A stretch of DNA of 54,098 nt from Bryobacterales bacterium (GTDB taxonomy: Bacteria; Acidobacteriota; Terriglobia; Bryobacterales; Bryobacteraceae). The notes under the pieces were generated by a model that saw nothing but the letters and a program-made list of their open reading frames with translations, searched no databases and was not told where the DNA came from. Shown in pieces: positions 26,110 to 35,000 of the stretch (within the stretch, counting starts at the first letter, position 1; each line of letters begins with the position of its first letter). The translations under genes were made by a program, and so were the position numbers. The stretch lies in NCBI GenBank assembly GCA_003167495.1, contig PMSX01000272.1, forward strand, positions 1 to 54,098, given 5' to 3'.

Positions 26110-26982
26110 TCATTGTCCGCGATGCAGGCGAATGTTCCCGTTGAACGCGTCGAAAGTAAACTCAGGCCCGCCGGCGCCTGCGCGTCCCGCTCTCATGCCG
26201 TTGCTGCGATAGACGAACCGGCCGTTCTTTCGCTCGGGTTCAGTCACCGGCAGCGCTCTGGGAGTTACATCGAAGTCGCTGTAAATCCCTCCGTTAAAGG
26301 TCTTGAAAAAGAGATCGGCGGAGAGCCCCGGCTGGAAGTAGACATCCAGTTGGCCGTTAATGCTCTTGAAGCTGCAAGGGGCCGGCGGGTTCTTGACAAA
26401 CTGCACTGCAATCGGCCCGTTAACCGTGCTCACATCTCCCGACCCCGCAACCGATTGCATGTGAACCCCTCCGTTGACGTTGCGGACATCAAAATCTCCG
26501 TTGGTTTTCTCTACACTGACATCTCCACCGTTGACTGTGGAAACAACGATTCTGGCGGAAATGGGCACTTCCACATCTATGTCGTAGGTCACATTGTAAA
26601 AGTGACGATACTCTCCGTGGCATCCACCGCTTTCCCCATTGCAGCGCCACGGTGCGTCATAGTAAACCGAAACGCCGCCGGGTTTTTCTTCGATATTGAG
26701 TTTCACCTCGGCCTTGGCTTGCTGAAGGTCGGCGTCCGTTTCAGCGCGAATTGTTTTGTGCGCCGTGATGTGCACTTCCGAACCGCTGATGCCTGTGACG
26801 TGAACGTAGCCGTCCACGTTGTCGACAACCAGACGCATCGGCGGGGCGGAAAGAGTCAGCGTCTTTTGGATCGTCTCAGTCTCGCGAATGGTCCAGCGGT
26901 CAGAATGGTCTGAATGCGAACCCGCCAGGCAAAACGCGACCGCACTCAAGGCGACGAATGCGTCAAAAGCAATCGATTTCAT
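26110..26982 (-). CDS. Secreted DUF4097 beta-solenoid protein (first copy)
   Basis: ATG 26982 has GAGGAG 7 nt upstream. The 290-aa product has a signal peptide (residues 1-21) and then DUF4097 repeats (VNGGDVSVEK, TNGDFDVRN, VNGGVHMQS, VNGPIAVQF, INGQLDVYF, FNGGIYSDF) ending FNGNIRLHRG. A Cys-containing loop (PWRCNGESGGCHGEY) near residues 110-125 is absent from the second copy and could form a disulfide. It starts 10 nt after the anti-sigma stop. The same protein family twice in tandem suggests a heteromer or diverging specificity. Confidence 0.8.
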   Translation of the reverse strand: MKSIAFDAFVALSAVAFCLAGSHSDHSDRWTIRETETIQKTLTLSAPPMRLVVDNVDGYVHVTGISGSEVHITAHKTIRAETDADLQQAKAEVKLNIEEKPGGVSVYYDAPWRCNGESGGCHGEYRHFYNVTYDIDVEVPISARIVVSTVNGGDVSVEKTNGDFDVRNVNGGVHMQSVAGSGDVSTVNGPIAVQFVKNPPAPCSFKSINGQLDVYFQPGLSADLFFKTFNGGIYSDFDVTPRALPVTEPERKNGRFVYRSNGMRAGRAGAGGPEFTFDAFNGNIRLHRGQ

Positions 26983-26992
26983 ATAAGTCTCC

Positions 26993-27784
26993 TCATTGAT
27001 ACGTGAGTTTCTGCAAGCCCCACTGCGCTCGCTGACGGACGGAGGCGTTCACCTCTTCATCGGAGGTGAGCTTCCGCAACTCTCCCTTAGCCGCGTTATC
27101 CCGGATGTGAACCAGCGCGTCAATAAGTGCGATTTGCACAAGCGGCGACCCTTGGCGCGGAATCGATTGCTCCAGCGCTCTGCGCACGTTCGCGTCGCTC
27201 GCCAGTTTTTCCAAGGCATCTAGTGAGGCGAGACGCACGTTGATATTTTGATCTTGGTTTAAAGTTGTCAGGAGGGCTGACACAAGTTCACTGTCGGGAC
27301 GCTGGACTTGCGTGCTCCAAGAGACCCCTTGCAATCGCGATGTGGCCGAATCGCCGTCCAGGAGCGAAAGCGCTACTGTTTGTCTGAGTCCTTCCACCTG
27401 TCCGTGTAGTTGCGCAATCTCCGAATCCGAAATGCTGCGGGCCGTGTTGATCCGGCCTACGAACACACCTAAGACGAAGAGGGCAAGCGCTCCGGCGAGT
27501 TGTCGAATGCTAATTTTCCAATTGCGCCAACCCCTTCCGGGAAGTCTCTCGGCTCCATCCCGGGATATCGCGTTTAATCTCTGATAAAAACGTGCTCGCA
27601 ACGCTGCGCTCGGCTGCTCTTGACCAATTTCTCCGAGCCCCTGCCAGACAGTGCGCAACTCTTCCAACTCGATGCGCAAGTTGGCATTCTTGCTCAATTG
27701 GTCTTCAAATGTTTCCTTTTCCTCGGCTGTCAACTCACCGGCAAGGTACTGCGGAATCAGCGCCTGTAGTTCGTCAAAGTTCAT
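26993..27784 (-). CDS. Anti-sigma factor with C-terminal HEAT-like repeats
   Basis: ATG 27784 overlaps the sigma gene's stop by 11 nt. The 263-aa protein begins with an anti-sigma-like helical domain (MNFDELQALIPQYLAGELTA, the usual acidic helix pair, without a zinc HxxxCxxC). It has one membrane segment at about residues 96-113 (QLAGALALFVLGVFVGRI). The extracytoplasmic part contains HEAT-like repeats (NINVRLASLDALEKLASDANV, VQIALIDALVHIRDNA). It probably anchors and silences the ECF sigma factor encoded just before it, with the HEAT part receiving the signal. It matches anti-sigma proteins placed before DUF4097 genes in acidobacteria. Confidence 0.82.
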   Translation of the reverse strand: MNFDELQALIPQYLAGELTAEEKETFEDQLSKNANLRIELEELRTVWQGLGEIGQEQPSAALRARFYQRLNAISRDGAERLPGRGWRNWKISIRQLAGALALFVLGVFVGRINTARSISDSEIAQLHGQVEGLRQTVALSLLDGDSATSRLQGVSWSTQVQRPDSELVSALLTTLNQDQNINVRLASLDALEKLASDANVRRALEQSIPRQGSPLVQIALIDALVHIRDNAAKGELRKLTSDEEVNASVRQRAQWGLQKLTYQ

Positions 27785-28334
27785 AAATCTTGTCTCCACG
27801 AAGTTGGTGAAATGTCTCTCGCAACTCCTTCAGCGCCCGGTATGCGCGGACCTTTGCAGTGCCGATTTCGCATTTAAGAATGGCTGCGATGTCTGCATAC
27901 CGCAGGCTCTGGTAGCGGCTCAACACCAGCACTTCCCGCTTATCCTCCGGTAGCCGTTGCAGCGCTTCTTCAAGGAACAAAACGTCTTGTTTACTGGCAA
28001 AGAGCTCTTCAGGCATAGGTTCGTTACTCTTAGCTTCAGGAACGGCCGTCGCCCCTTGCTCTCCCCGCGTCTTGTGGCGACTGTCGCGGTAAGCGTTGTG
28101 CGCCATTCCATAAAGCCAGCGGGCGAAAGAACAATCCGGATCGTAACTTTTTGCGTATTTAAGCGCTCGAAAAAAAACTTCTTGCACAAGATCCTCACTA
28201 AGCGCGTGATTGCGCGTCATTCTTAGCAGGTACCGAAACAAAGCAACATGATGGCGCTCGAAAAGCAATGCGAGCTGGGCGGTATCGCCCTCTTGGACGA
28301 GTTCCATCAGCGCGCTGTCGGTTTGCGTTTCCAA
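27774..28334 (-). CDS. ECF sigma factor (RpoE-like)
   Basis: The 186-aa protein has region 2 at about 20-85 (LFERHHVALFRYLLRMTRN, ALSEDLVQEVFFRALKY, FARWLYGMAHNAYRD) and region 4 at about 120-170 (LEEALQRLPEDKREVLVLSR, YADIAAILKCEIGTAKVRAYRALKELR). The start is TTG 28334 with AAGG just upstream; an in-frame TGA precedes it. ATG 28307 is a possible shorter start. A TGTAACC element at 28377-28371 resembles an ECF -35 box and may mean autoregulation, but no clear -10 partner is visible. It heads the operon sigma, anti-sigma, DUF4097 x2, ADOP. Confidence 0.88.
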   Translation of the reverse strand: METQTDSALMELVQEGDTAQLALLFERHHVALFRYLLRMTRNHALSEDLVQEVFFRALKYAKSYDPDCSFARWLYGMAHNAYRDSRHKTRGEQGATAVPEAKSNEPMPEELFASKQDVLFLEEALQRLPEDKREVLVLSRYQSLRYADIAAILKCEIGTAKVRAYRALKELRETFHQLRGDKIYEL

Positions 28335-28398
28335 TCGCCTTCACCCATCAATACCGGACAAACAAACAAAGGTTACAAAAGAAATCCGGCAAAAACTC

Positions 28399-28445
28399 TT
28401 GCCCGCCACACATTCTCGTAGTAGAATAACAAACAAGCATAGTAG
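28399..28445 (+). promoter_or_regulatory. Promoter and putative BlaI operator for the BlaI-TIGR03435 operon
   Basis: TTGCCC (28399-28404) and TAGAAT (28422-28427) are separated by exactly 17 nt, a good sigma70 promoter. Two identical TAGTAG half-sites at 28419-28424 and 28440-28445 are 21 bp apart (two helical turns). The first overlaps the -10 box and the second lies just past the expected start of transcription. BlaI/MecI repressors bind sites built from TACTA/TAGTA half-sites, so this is a likely autorepression site. The BlaI start follows 8 nt later. Confidence 0.55.
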
Positions 28446-28452
28446 CGATCAG

Positions 28453-28836
28453 ATGGCTGCAACTAAATTCACCAAGCTCGAGCTTCAAATCATGCAAGCC
28501 CTTTGGGACAGCGGAACCGCCTCCATTCGCGAAATTCAAGAAGTTTTCCCCGAACCCGGCCGCCCGTCGTACACAACCGTGCAGACCACCGTTTATCGCC
28601 TCGAAGGCAAGAACGCCGTCCGCCGCATCAGGAAGATCGGCAATGCTCACATTTTCGAGGCGGTCGTGTCACGCAACGCCGCGCAGCGGAGACTCATTGA
28701 CGATCTGCTTGGGCTGTTTGGCGGGCGCACACAACCGGTCATGTCGCATTTAATCGAATCCGGCCGGCTCACCATGGAAGATGTCAAAGAAGCCGAAAAA
28801 GAACTTCGCAAGCTCACGCGAAAGGAATCGAAGTGA
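28453..28836 (+). CDS. BlaI/MecI/CopY-family transcriptional repressor
   Basis: ATG 28453 gives a 127-aa winged-helix protein typical of the family (usual 120-130 aa). TKLELQIMQALWDSGTASIREIQEVF is the first helices and HTH, SYTTVQTTVYRLEGKNAVRR the recognition helix and wing, and a C-terminal dimer helix follows (MSHLIESGRLTMEDVKEAEKEL). BlaI proteins repress a promoter until cleaved or inactivated by a BlaR1-type membrane peptidase; that kind of M56 peptidase is encoded two genes downstream. Its stop overlaps the GTG start of the next gene by 4 nt (GTGA). Confidence 0.93.
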   Translation: MAATKFTKLELQIMQALWDSGTASIREIQEVFPEPGRPSYTTVQTTVYRLEGKNAVRRIRKIGNAHIFEAVVSRNAAQRRLIDDLLGLFGGRTQPVMSHLIESGRLTMEDVKEAEKELRKLTRKESK

Positions 28837-29357
28837 AATTCCGTTTCGCAAAAAACGCCTTTTCTTCGCCTTTGGCCGCGACCCAGTCGAGTTTCGTTTC
28901 GCAAAAAACGCTTTCTCTTCGCCTTTTCGCCATTTCGTCGGCCCCACTGCTAACGCTTGAGATCCCGCAATGCAATGCGCAAATATTCGACGTCGCATCA
29001 GTCAAGCCAAACAAGTCCGACAGCGCGAGTATGAGTGTCCGCTTCTCGATCCAGGCCCTTCTCGCGGATCGCCTCAAACTCATGCTTCACAAGGAATCGA
29101 AAGAAGACCCAATCCACGCGCTGCTTGTCGCAAAGAATGGCCCCAAGCTCAGCGAATCGCCTGCTGAGGGCCCAGGAATGCACTCAAGTAGGGGAGAGTT
29201 GTCAGGACAAGCATTGGAGATCTCGCGTTTAGCCGAAGTATTGTCGAATCGAAAAGAAATAGGCCGTCTCGTCCTTAATAAGACTGGGCTGAGCGGGCGT
29301 TACGATTTTGTGATTGACCACGCGGAGAAACCCTCCGAGAATTTAACAGCCACATGA
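28833..29357 (+). CDS. Mini TIGR03435 protein with two internal deletions
   Basis: This 174-aa frame begins at GTG 28833, coupled to the BlaI stop. A Ser/Thr-rich, weakly hydrophobic N-terminus may serve as an export signal (to about residue 50). Then comes the family opening FDVASVKPNKS, but compared with the two paralogues downstream about 60 residues (from the GGRFxADNI part to the MLQ helix) are missing. A second segment of about 50 residues before the end is also lost. It keeps ALLADRLKLMLHKESKE, ALLVAKNGPKL and the terminal VIDHAEKPSEN. The frame is intact with normal codon use. Either a reduced functional variant or an early-stage decayed copy. Function of the domain is unknown. Confidence 0.75.
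   Translation: MKFRFAKNAFSSPLAATQSSFVSQKTLSLRLFAISSAPLLTLEIPQCNAQIFDVASVKPNKSDSASMSVRFSIQALLADRLKLMLHKESKEDPIHALLVAKNGPKLSESPAEGPGMHSSRGELSGQALEISRLAEVLSNRKEIGRLVLNKTGLSGRYDFVIDHAEKPSENLTAT
28842..28925 (+). repeat. Two direct repeats in the 5' end of the mini TIGR03435 gene, 53 bp apart
   Basis: CGTTTCGCAAAAAACGC occurs at 28842-28858 and again at 28895-28911. In both places it is followed by a similar TTT-CTTCGCCTTT tract. The second unit is offset by 53 bp and so is read in a different frame. The core resembles a small inverted repeat (CGTTT...AAACG-like). It could be a short dispersed repeat that supplied the new N-terminus. Confidence 0.5.
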
Positions 29358-31159
29358 TACCCGCATACCTCATTTCCGCGCTTTTGAATCATCTCTGGCA
29401 ATCCACTGTGTTTGCCACGATCGCGGGGTTGCTCACACTCGCGTTGCGGAAGAATCACGCTCGCGCGCGCTATGGGCTTTGGCTTATCGCGTCACTTAAA
29501 TTTCTTGTTCCGTTTTCCTTGCTCGTCAGCGCGGGCAATATTCTGCAGTGGTCGAGCACCGGTCCGTCCATACCGTCACCCGCAGTTTCCCTGGCAATGC
29601 AAGAGATTAGCCAGCCATTTACGGTGCCGCTTGCTCCATTGCTGATTCAGCCCGCAGCCACGCCGGCAGGGGCAAACATCATGCCTGTCGTGCTGTTCGC
29701 AATCTGGGCGTGCGGCTTCCTGGCAATAGCAGTCATGGGGCTCGTCCGTTGGCGCAGAGTCCGCGCGGCGGTGCGGGCTGCTTCCCCGTTGCCTTTGCAT
29801 TCCGATATTGCCCTATTGTCCTCCCCCACCTTGCTTGAGCCTGGTGTCTTCGGCATCCTGCGTCCAGTGCTCATCTTGCCGGAAGGCATTGCCGATCGCC
29901 TTGTGCCCGCCGAGTTGAAAGCAATTCTCGCCCATGAACTGTGCCACGTTCGCCGCCGCGACAATTTGGCCGCTGCGCTACACATGATCGTCGAAGCGAT
30001 TTTCTGGTTTCATCCCCTGGTCTGGTGGATCGGCGCGCGCTTGGTCGAAGAACGTGAGCGTGCCTGTGACGAAGAAGTGTTGCGCCTGGGTAGCGAGCCG
30101 GAAGTGTATGCAGAGGGAATTCTCAAGACCTGTCGATTCTATCTGGAATCACCGGTTATGTGCTTCTCAGGAGTCACGGGTTCCGACCTCAAGAAACGAA
30201 TCGTCCGCATCATGTCAGCGCGCGTAACAAACAATCTAAGCGTGGCTAGAAAACTACTGTTAGCCGCGGCCGGAGTTGCGGCGGTAATGGGGCCGGTGGT
30301 GTTCGGCCTCATGAACACTTCGCTAGGCCAAGCTCAAGAGTCAACGTCAAACTCGCAGAATCCGAAGTTTGACGTTGCCTCGATCAAGCCGAACAAATCC
30401 GGCGGCCCAGGCCCGATGGTAGGGTTCGACGCCAGAAGCGATCGATTTTCGGCCACCAACATTTCGTTAAAGGATCTGATTCACTTCGCCTATGGAGTTC
30501 AGGATTATCAGATCGCGGGAGGTCCGCCTTGGCTTAACTTCCAAAGATACGATATCGAGGCGAAAGGACCAGGCCCGTTAGAAAACGGGCTCCGCAATAT
30601 GAGCGAAGATCAGCGGAGGCTCGACTTCGAACGTCGCAAACTGATGCTCCAATCCCTTCTGGCGGAGCGCTTTAAGTTCACAGTTCACAAAGAGTCAAAG
30701 GAGGCTCCGATCTATGCACTCGTTGTCGCAAAGAACGGTCCAAAACTCAAAGAGGCGACGGCTGAAGAATTCGCGCCTCCCGACCTAAGGGAATTACCAA
30801 AGCTGGATTCGCCGGAATGGAAGGGCAAGTTTAGAGGACAAGGAATCCGTATGGGCAGAGGTGAAGCGACCGGGCAGGCGGTGAAACTATCCGTCTTGGC
30901 CGAAATGTTATCTACCTCCCTTGGCCGCACAGTCTTCGACAAGACTCGACTCAACGCAGCTTATGATTTCGATCTCAAGTGGACGCCCGACGAAAATCAA
31001 GGTCCTGGATTGGGAGGTCCGGGAGACGCTCCTTCTGACCCCACGGGACCCTCAATCTTCACAGCTATAGAAGAACAACTTGGCCTTAAGTTGGAGCCGC
31101 AAAAAGGCGCGGTTGAAGTTCTTGTAATTGATCACGCGGAGAAAGCTTCCGAAAATTAG
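29354..31159 (+). CDS. M56 (BlaR1-type) membrane peptidase fused to a TIGR03435 domain
   Basis: ATG 29354 overlaps the previous stop in ATGA. The 601-aa product has an N-terminal M56 part with hydrophobic helices at about 8-30, 43-62, 110-132 and 295-315. The zinc motif AHELCHVRRRDN has HELCH at residues 194-198, and the downstream acidic EERERACDEEVL is at 232-243. In BlaR1/MecR1 the extracellular C-terminus is a penicillin-binding sensor. Here it is replaced by a full TIGR03435 domain (about 343-601) from FDVASIKPNKSGG to VIDHAEKASEN. By analogy the outer domain senses something and the inner peptidase inactivates the BlaI repressor. The ligand is unknown. Confidence 0.88.
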   Translation: MIPAYLISALLNHLWQSTVFATIAGLLTLALRKNHARARYGLWLIASLKFLVPFSLLVSAGNILQWSSTGPSIPSPAVSLAMQEISQPFTVPLAPLLIQPAATPAGANIMPVVLFAIWACGFLAIAVMGLVRWRRVRAAVRAASPLPLHSDIALLSSPTLLEPGVFGILRPVLILPEGIADRLVPAELKAILAHELCHVRRRDNLAAALHMIVEAIFWFHPLVWWIGARLVEERERACDEEVLRLGSEPEVYAEGILKTCRFYLESPVMCFSGVTGSDLKKRIVRIMSARVTNNLSVARKLLLAAAGVAAVMGPVVFGLMNTSLGQAQESTSNSQNPKFDVASIKPNKSGGPGPMVGFDARSDRFSATNISLKDLIHFAYGVQDYQIAGGPPWLNFQRYDIEAKGPGPLENGLRNMSEDQRRLDFERRKLMLQSLLAERFKFTVHKESKEAPIYALVVAKNGPKLKEATAEEFAPPDLRELPKLDSPEWKGKFRGQGIRMGRGEATGQAVKLSVLAEMLSTSLGRTVFDKTRLNAAYDFDLKWTPDENQGPGLGGPGDAPSDPTGPSIFTAIEEQLGLKLEPQKGAVEVLVIDHAEKASEN

Positions 31160-31199
31160 CTACGCTGTCAGTAAGCTGACCGAAATGGAGATCTTATCT

Positions 31200-32096
31200 A
31201 TGCTTTCATTCTTCCGAGCACTATTGGTGCTCGCTCTCATCAACGTCCAGCAAAGTGGCGCTCAAACACCAACCCCAACTCCGTCACCCGCCCCTACGTT
31301 TGACGTAGCTTCTGTCAAGCCGAACAAAACCGGCGGCATGGGCGTGCGGATCATGTTTCAACCTGGCGGGCGATTTAATGCCGACAACATCACGTTGAAG
31401 TTCCTTGTCCGGCTAGCGTATGACGTGCAAGACTTTCAAATCTCCGGAGGCCCTCCCTGGCTCAACTCCGACAGATACGATATCGAGGCCAAAGCCGAAG
31501 GTCCTCCCGAAGGTGACATGCGCACCATGACGGAGGAACAGCGACAGGCAGACATGAAGCGCCGCCGTCTCATGCTACAGGCACTGTTAGCAGACCGCTT
31601 CAAGCTAACTCTTCATAAGGAATCGAAGGAGGCTCCCATCTATGCGCTCGTCGTCGCAAAGAATGGGCCAAAGATGAAAGAGCTACCGCCCGAGCCGCCG
31701 CCAGCACCGGACGCAGACCCGAAGGACCCGCCCGACAAGCCAGATCCTAAACACATGGTCATGGGCAGGGGTGGCATGCGAATGGGTAGAGGGGAGTTGA
31801 CTGGGAACGGCGTAAAGTTGTCCTTTTTGGCCGAGGCATTATCTAACCCGCTGGGTCGCACGGTTGTCGATAAAACGGGGCTCAAGGGAGATTATAATTT
31901 CGAGCTCAAATGGACTCCCGATGAGAGCCAAGGCCCTGGTTTTCGAGGGGCCGGAGACGCCCCTCCACCTCCGGACGCCAATGGGCCCTCCATCTTTACA
32001 GCTATCCAGGAACAACTCGGACTCAAGCTAGAGTCGCAAAAAGGCCCGGTCGACCTTCTCGTGATTGACCATGCGGAAAAAGCGTCCGAAAATTAG
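31200..32096 (+). CDS. Secreted full-length TIGR03435 protein
   Basis: ATG 31200 is chosen over upstream starts: GGAG lies 9 nt upstream and a perfect signal peptide follows (MLSFFRALLVLALINVQQSG). The 298-aa protein has a Thr/Pro linker, then the TIGR03435 domain: FDVASVKPNKTGGMG, FLVRLAYDVQDFQISGGPPW, DRYDIEAKAEG, MLQALLADRFKLTLHKESKE, ALVVAKNGPKMKE, a Pro/Asp-rich insert at about 165-190, then LGRTVVDKTGLKGDYNFELKW and terminal VIDHAEKASEN. Sequence is close to the domain fused to the M56 peptidase, so both may bind the same ligand or one another. Periplasmic or extracellular. Its end overlaps the TonB receptor start by 26 nt. Confidence 0.85.
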   Translation: MLSFFRALLVLALINVQQSGAQTPTPTPSPAPTFDVASVKPNKTGGMGVRIMFQPGGRFNADNITLKFLVRLAYDVQDFQISGGPPWLNSDRYDIEAKAEGPPEGDMRTMTEEQRQADMKRRRLMLQALLADRFKLTLHKESKEAPIYALVVAKNGPKMKELPPEPPPAPDADPKDPPDKPDPKHMVMGRGGMRMGRGELTGNGVKLSFLAEALSNPLGRTVVDKTGLKGDYNFELKWTPDESQGPGFRGAGDAPPPPDANGPSIFTAIQEQLGLKLESQKGPVDLLVIDHAEKASEN

Positions 32097-35000
32097 CGGC
32101 GTTCTGCAATGGATAGTCACAGGATGGCTCTTTGTGGCGAGTTTGTTCGCGTCCGAACATTCCGGGCAAGTCATGTTCTCTGGCTTGCCTGTTCCGGGGG
32201 TAACCATCACAGCCACGCAAGGCGAAAAGAAGCTAATTAGCGTCACAGATCAGCAAGGAATTTACACCTTTACTGATTTGGCTGATGGAACCTGGACACT
32301 CGAAGTGGAGATGACCGGCTTTTCTCCCATCAGTCGTCAAGTGACGATCGCTCCAAGTGTGCCCGCGGAAAAGTGGGAACTGAAACTCTTGCCGCTCGAC
32401 CAAGTAAAGGCAGCGGTCCCAATGGGTACGCACGTGGCAACTCCTCCGCCGCCGGCCGTCGCGAAAAATAGTCCCGCTGAGGCTGCTCCAAAAGAAGCTG
32501 CACCCAAAGAAACGAAGACGGACGACGAAAGCGCCGGTGCCTCCAATGGCTTTCTTATCAACGGCAGCACCAACAATGGCGCAGCTTCGCCGTTTGCGCA
32601 ATTCCCCGCATTTGGCAACAGCCGTTCCGGTAGCCACGGACTTTATAACGGAGGCATCGGCATCATCGGGGACAATTCCGCGCTCGACGCGCGATCATTC
32701 TCCCTGACTGGTCAAGACACACCAAAGCCGGAATACAGCCGCATTACCGGCGTGGCTACGTTGGGAGGTCCGCTCAAAATTCCACATCTGCTTAAGAACG
32801 GGCCCATGTTCTTCGTCGGCTATCAGTGGACACGCAACCGCAATGCCACCGCGACTCCGGGTCTGATGCCCACTTTGGCGGAGCGCAGCGGCGATTTGTC
32901 GGAGACTCCTTATGGCAGCGTCATCCCAGCGAGCCGCATCAGCCCGCAAGCGCTGGCGTTACTGAATTTTTACCCGCTGCCGAATTTCTTGGGTAGCTCG
33001 GGTTACAACTATCAAATCCCCATCGTCAGCGCCACTCATCAAGACGCTCTGCAATCACGTCTCAGCAAATCAATTGGTCAAAGGAATCAGCTTTATGGAA
33101 GATTCGCGTTTCAGGACACGCGCGCCAGCACACCGAACCTGTTCAACTTCCTCGACGCAAACGATGTTCTGGGAATTGCAAGTGACGCGAATTGGTCGCA
33201 CCGCTTCGGCTCGCACGTGTTCAACACTCTCGGCTATCAGTTCAGCCGGCTGGCAACGCACACCACCTCGTATTTCGAGAACCGAGAAAATGTTTCGAGC
33301 AACGCAGGCATCTCCGGCAACAATCAGGCACCCGTGAATTGGGGACCGCCTAGCTTGTCGTTCTCAAGCGGCATCACCCCGCTCTCCGATGGAATCCCGG
33401 CCTCTAATCACAATCAGACAGGCGCTGTTTCCGATTCCACGCTGTGGATTCACGGCCGGCATTACATTACAGTAGGTGGCGATTTCCGCAGGCAGCAATT
33501 CAACTACTTGTCGCAACAAAACCCACGCGGAAGTTTCGGCTTCACGGGAGCCGATACTGGGTTCGACTTTGCGGATTTTCTACTCGGTGTTCCAGACACA
33601 AGTTCCATCGCTTTTGGTAACGCCGACAAGTATTTTCGCCAGTCAGTCTACGACGGCTACCTCACAGACGATTGGCGAGTGAGTCCGGAACTCACGGTGA
33701 ACGCCGGCATGCGGTGGGAATACGGCGCGCCCATCACGGAACTCTACGGCCGTTTGGTGAACCTTGACATCGCGCCGGGTTTTGCGGCGGTAGCGCCGGT
33801 GCTGGCGAACGATCCTCTTGGCCTGCTCACCGGCCAGCATTATCCTGCGTCGCTCATTCACCCCGATAAGCGCGCCATTGAACCACGCATCGGCATTGCC
33901 TGGCGGCCTCTCTCCGGCTCGTCGCTCGTTGTACGAGCCGGATATGGCATCTACTACAACACGTCCGTCTACCAGAACATAGCTACGCAAATGGCGCAGC
34001 AAGCGCCACTCTCGAAGAGCTTTACTGTCGCCAACAGCGCTGCCACTCCACTGACTCTGGCCAACGGATTCAACGTTTCTCCTACCACCACGGCGGATAC
34101 GTATGCCGTCGACCCAAACTTTCGCGTCGGCTATGCGCAGAACTGGCAAGCATCAGTCCAGCGCGATCTGCCTGGGTCGTTGCAAATGACGGCTACTTAC
34201 TTAGGAATAAAGGGAACGCGCGGAATGCAAGAATTCTATCCGAATACCTTTCCAAACGGCGCTGCAAACCCTTGTCCGCTTTGTCCCAGCGGCTTTGTCT
34301 ATCTAACTTCGAATGGCAACTCTACCCGCGAAGCAGGCCAAATTCAATTGCGGCGCAGGCTCCACAGTGGCCTCACCGCGACTCTCCAGTACGTCTTCTC
34401 GAAGTCCATTGATGATGACTCGTCGTTGGGAGGTCAAGGTTTCACGCTCACCCAAAGTGCCTCCAGCTCGGGTAGCGGCTCACCAGGCGCGGCTCTCCTG
34501 CCGCCATTAGCAGCAAGTTCGCCCAGTGCGACGGTCGCACAAAACTGGCTCGATCTCAGTGCCGAACGGAGCCGTTCCAGTTTCGATCAGAGGCAGCTCT
34601 TCACTGCGCAAATACAGTACACGACGGGCATGGGTATGGCGGCAGGAACCTTGTTGACCGGTTGGCGCGGCACGCTGCTAAAAGAGTGGACCTTCGCTAC
34701 CCTGATCACCGCCGGTAGCGGTCTGCCGGAAACTCCCATCTTGCCATTGCCGACGAGTGGCACAGGGTATATAGGCGCTTTGCGACCCGACTACACAGGA
34801 GCTCCACTCTACGCTGCTCCGTCCGGCCTGTTCCTAAATCCTGCGGCGTACACACTTCCGCTGCCAGGTGAATGGGGGAACGCGGGAAGAAATACCATCA
34901 CCGGCCCCGCTCAGTTCAGTTTGAATGCCTCTATGGGGCGAACCTTTCGTTTGAACGATCGTCTCAATCTGGACCTACGCATCGATTCTCAAAACGCGCT

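Noticed and set aside
26113..26913. Plus-strand ORF of 266 codons
   Set aside because: Antisense to the first DUF4097 gene; no ribosome site or recognisable motif.
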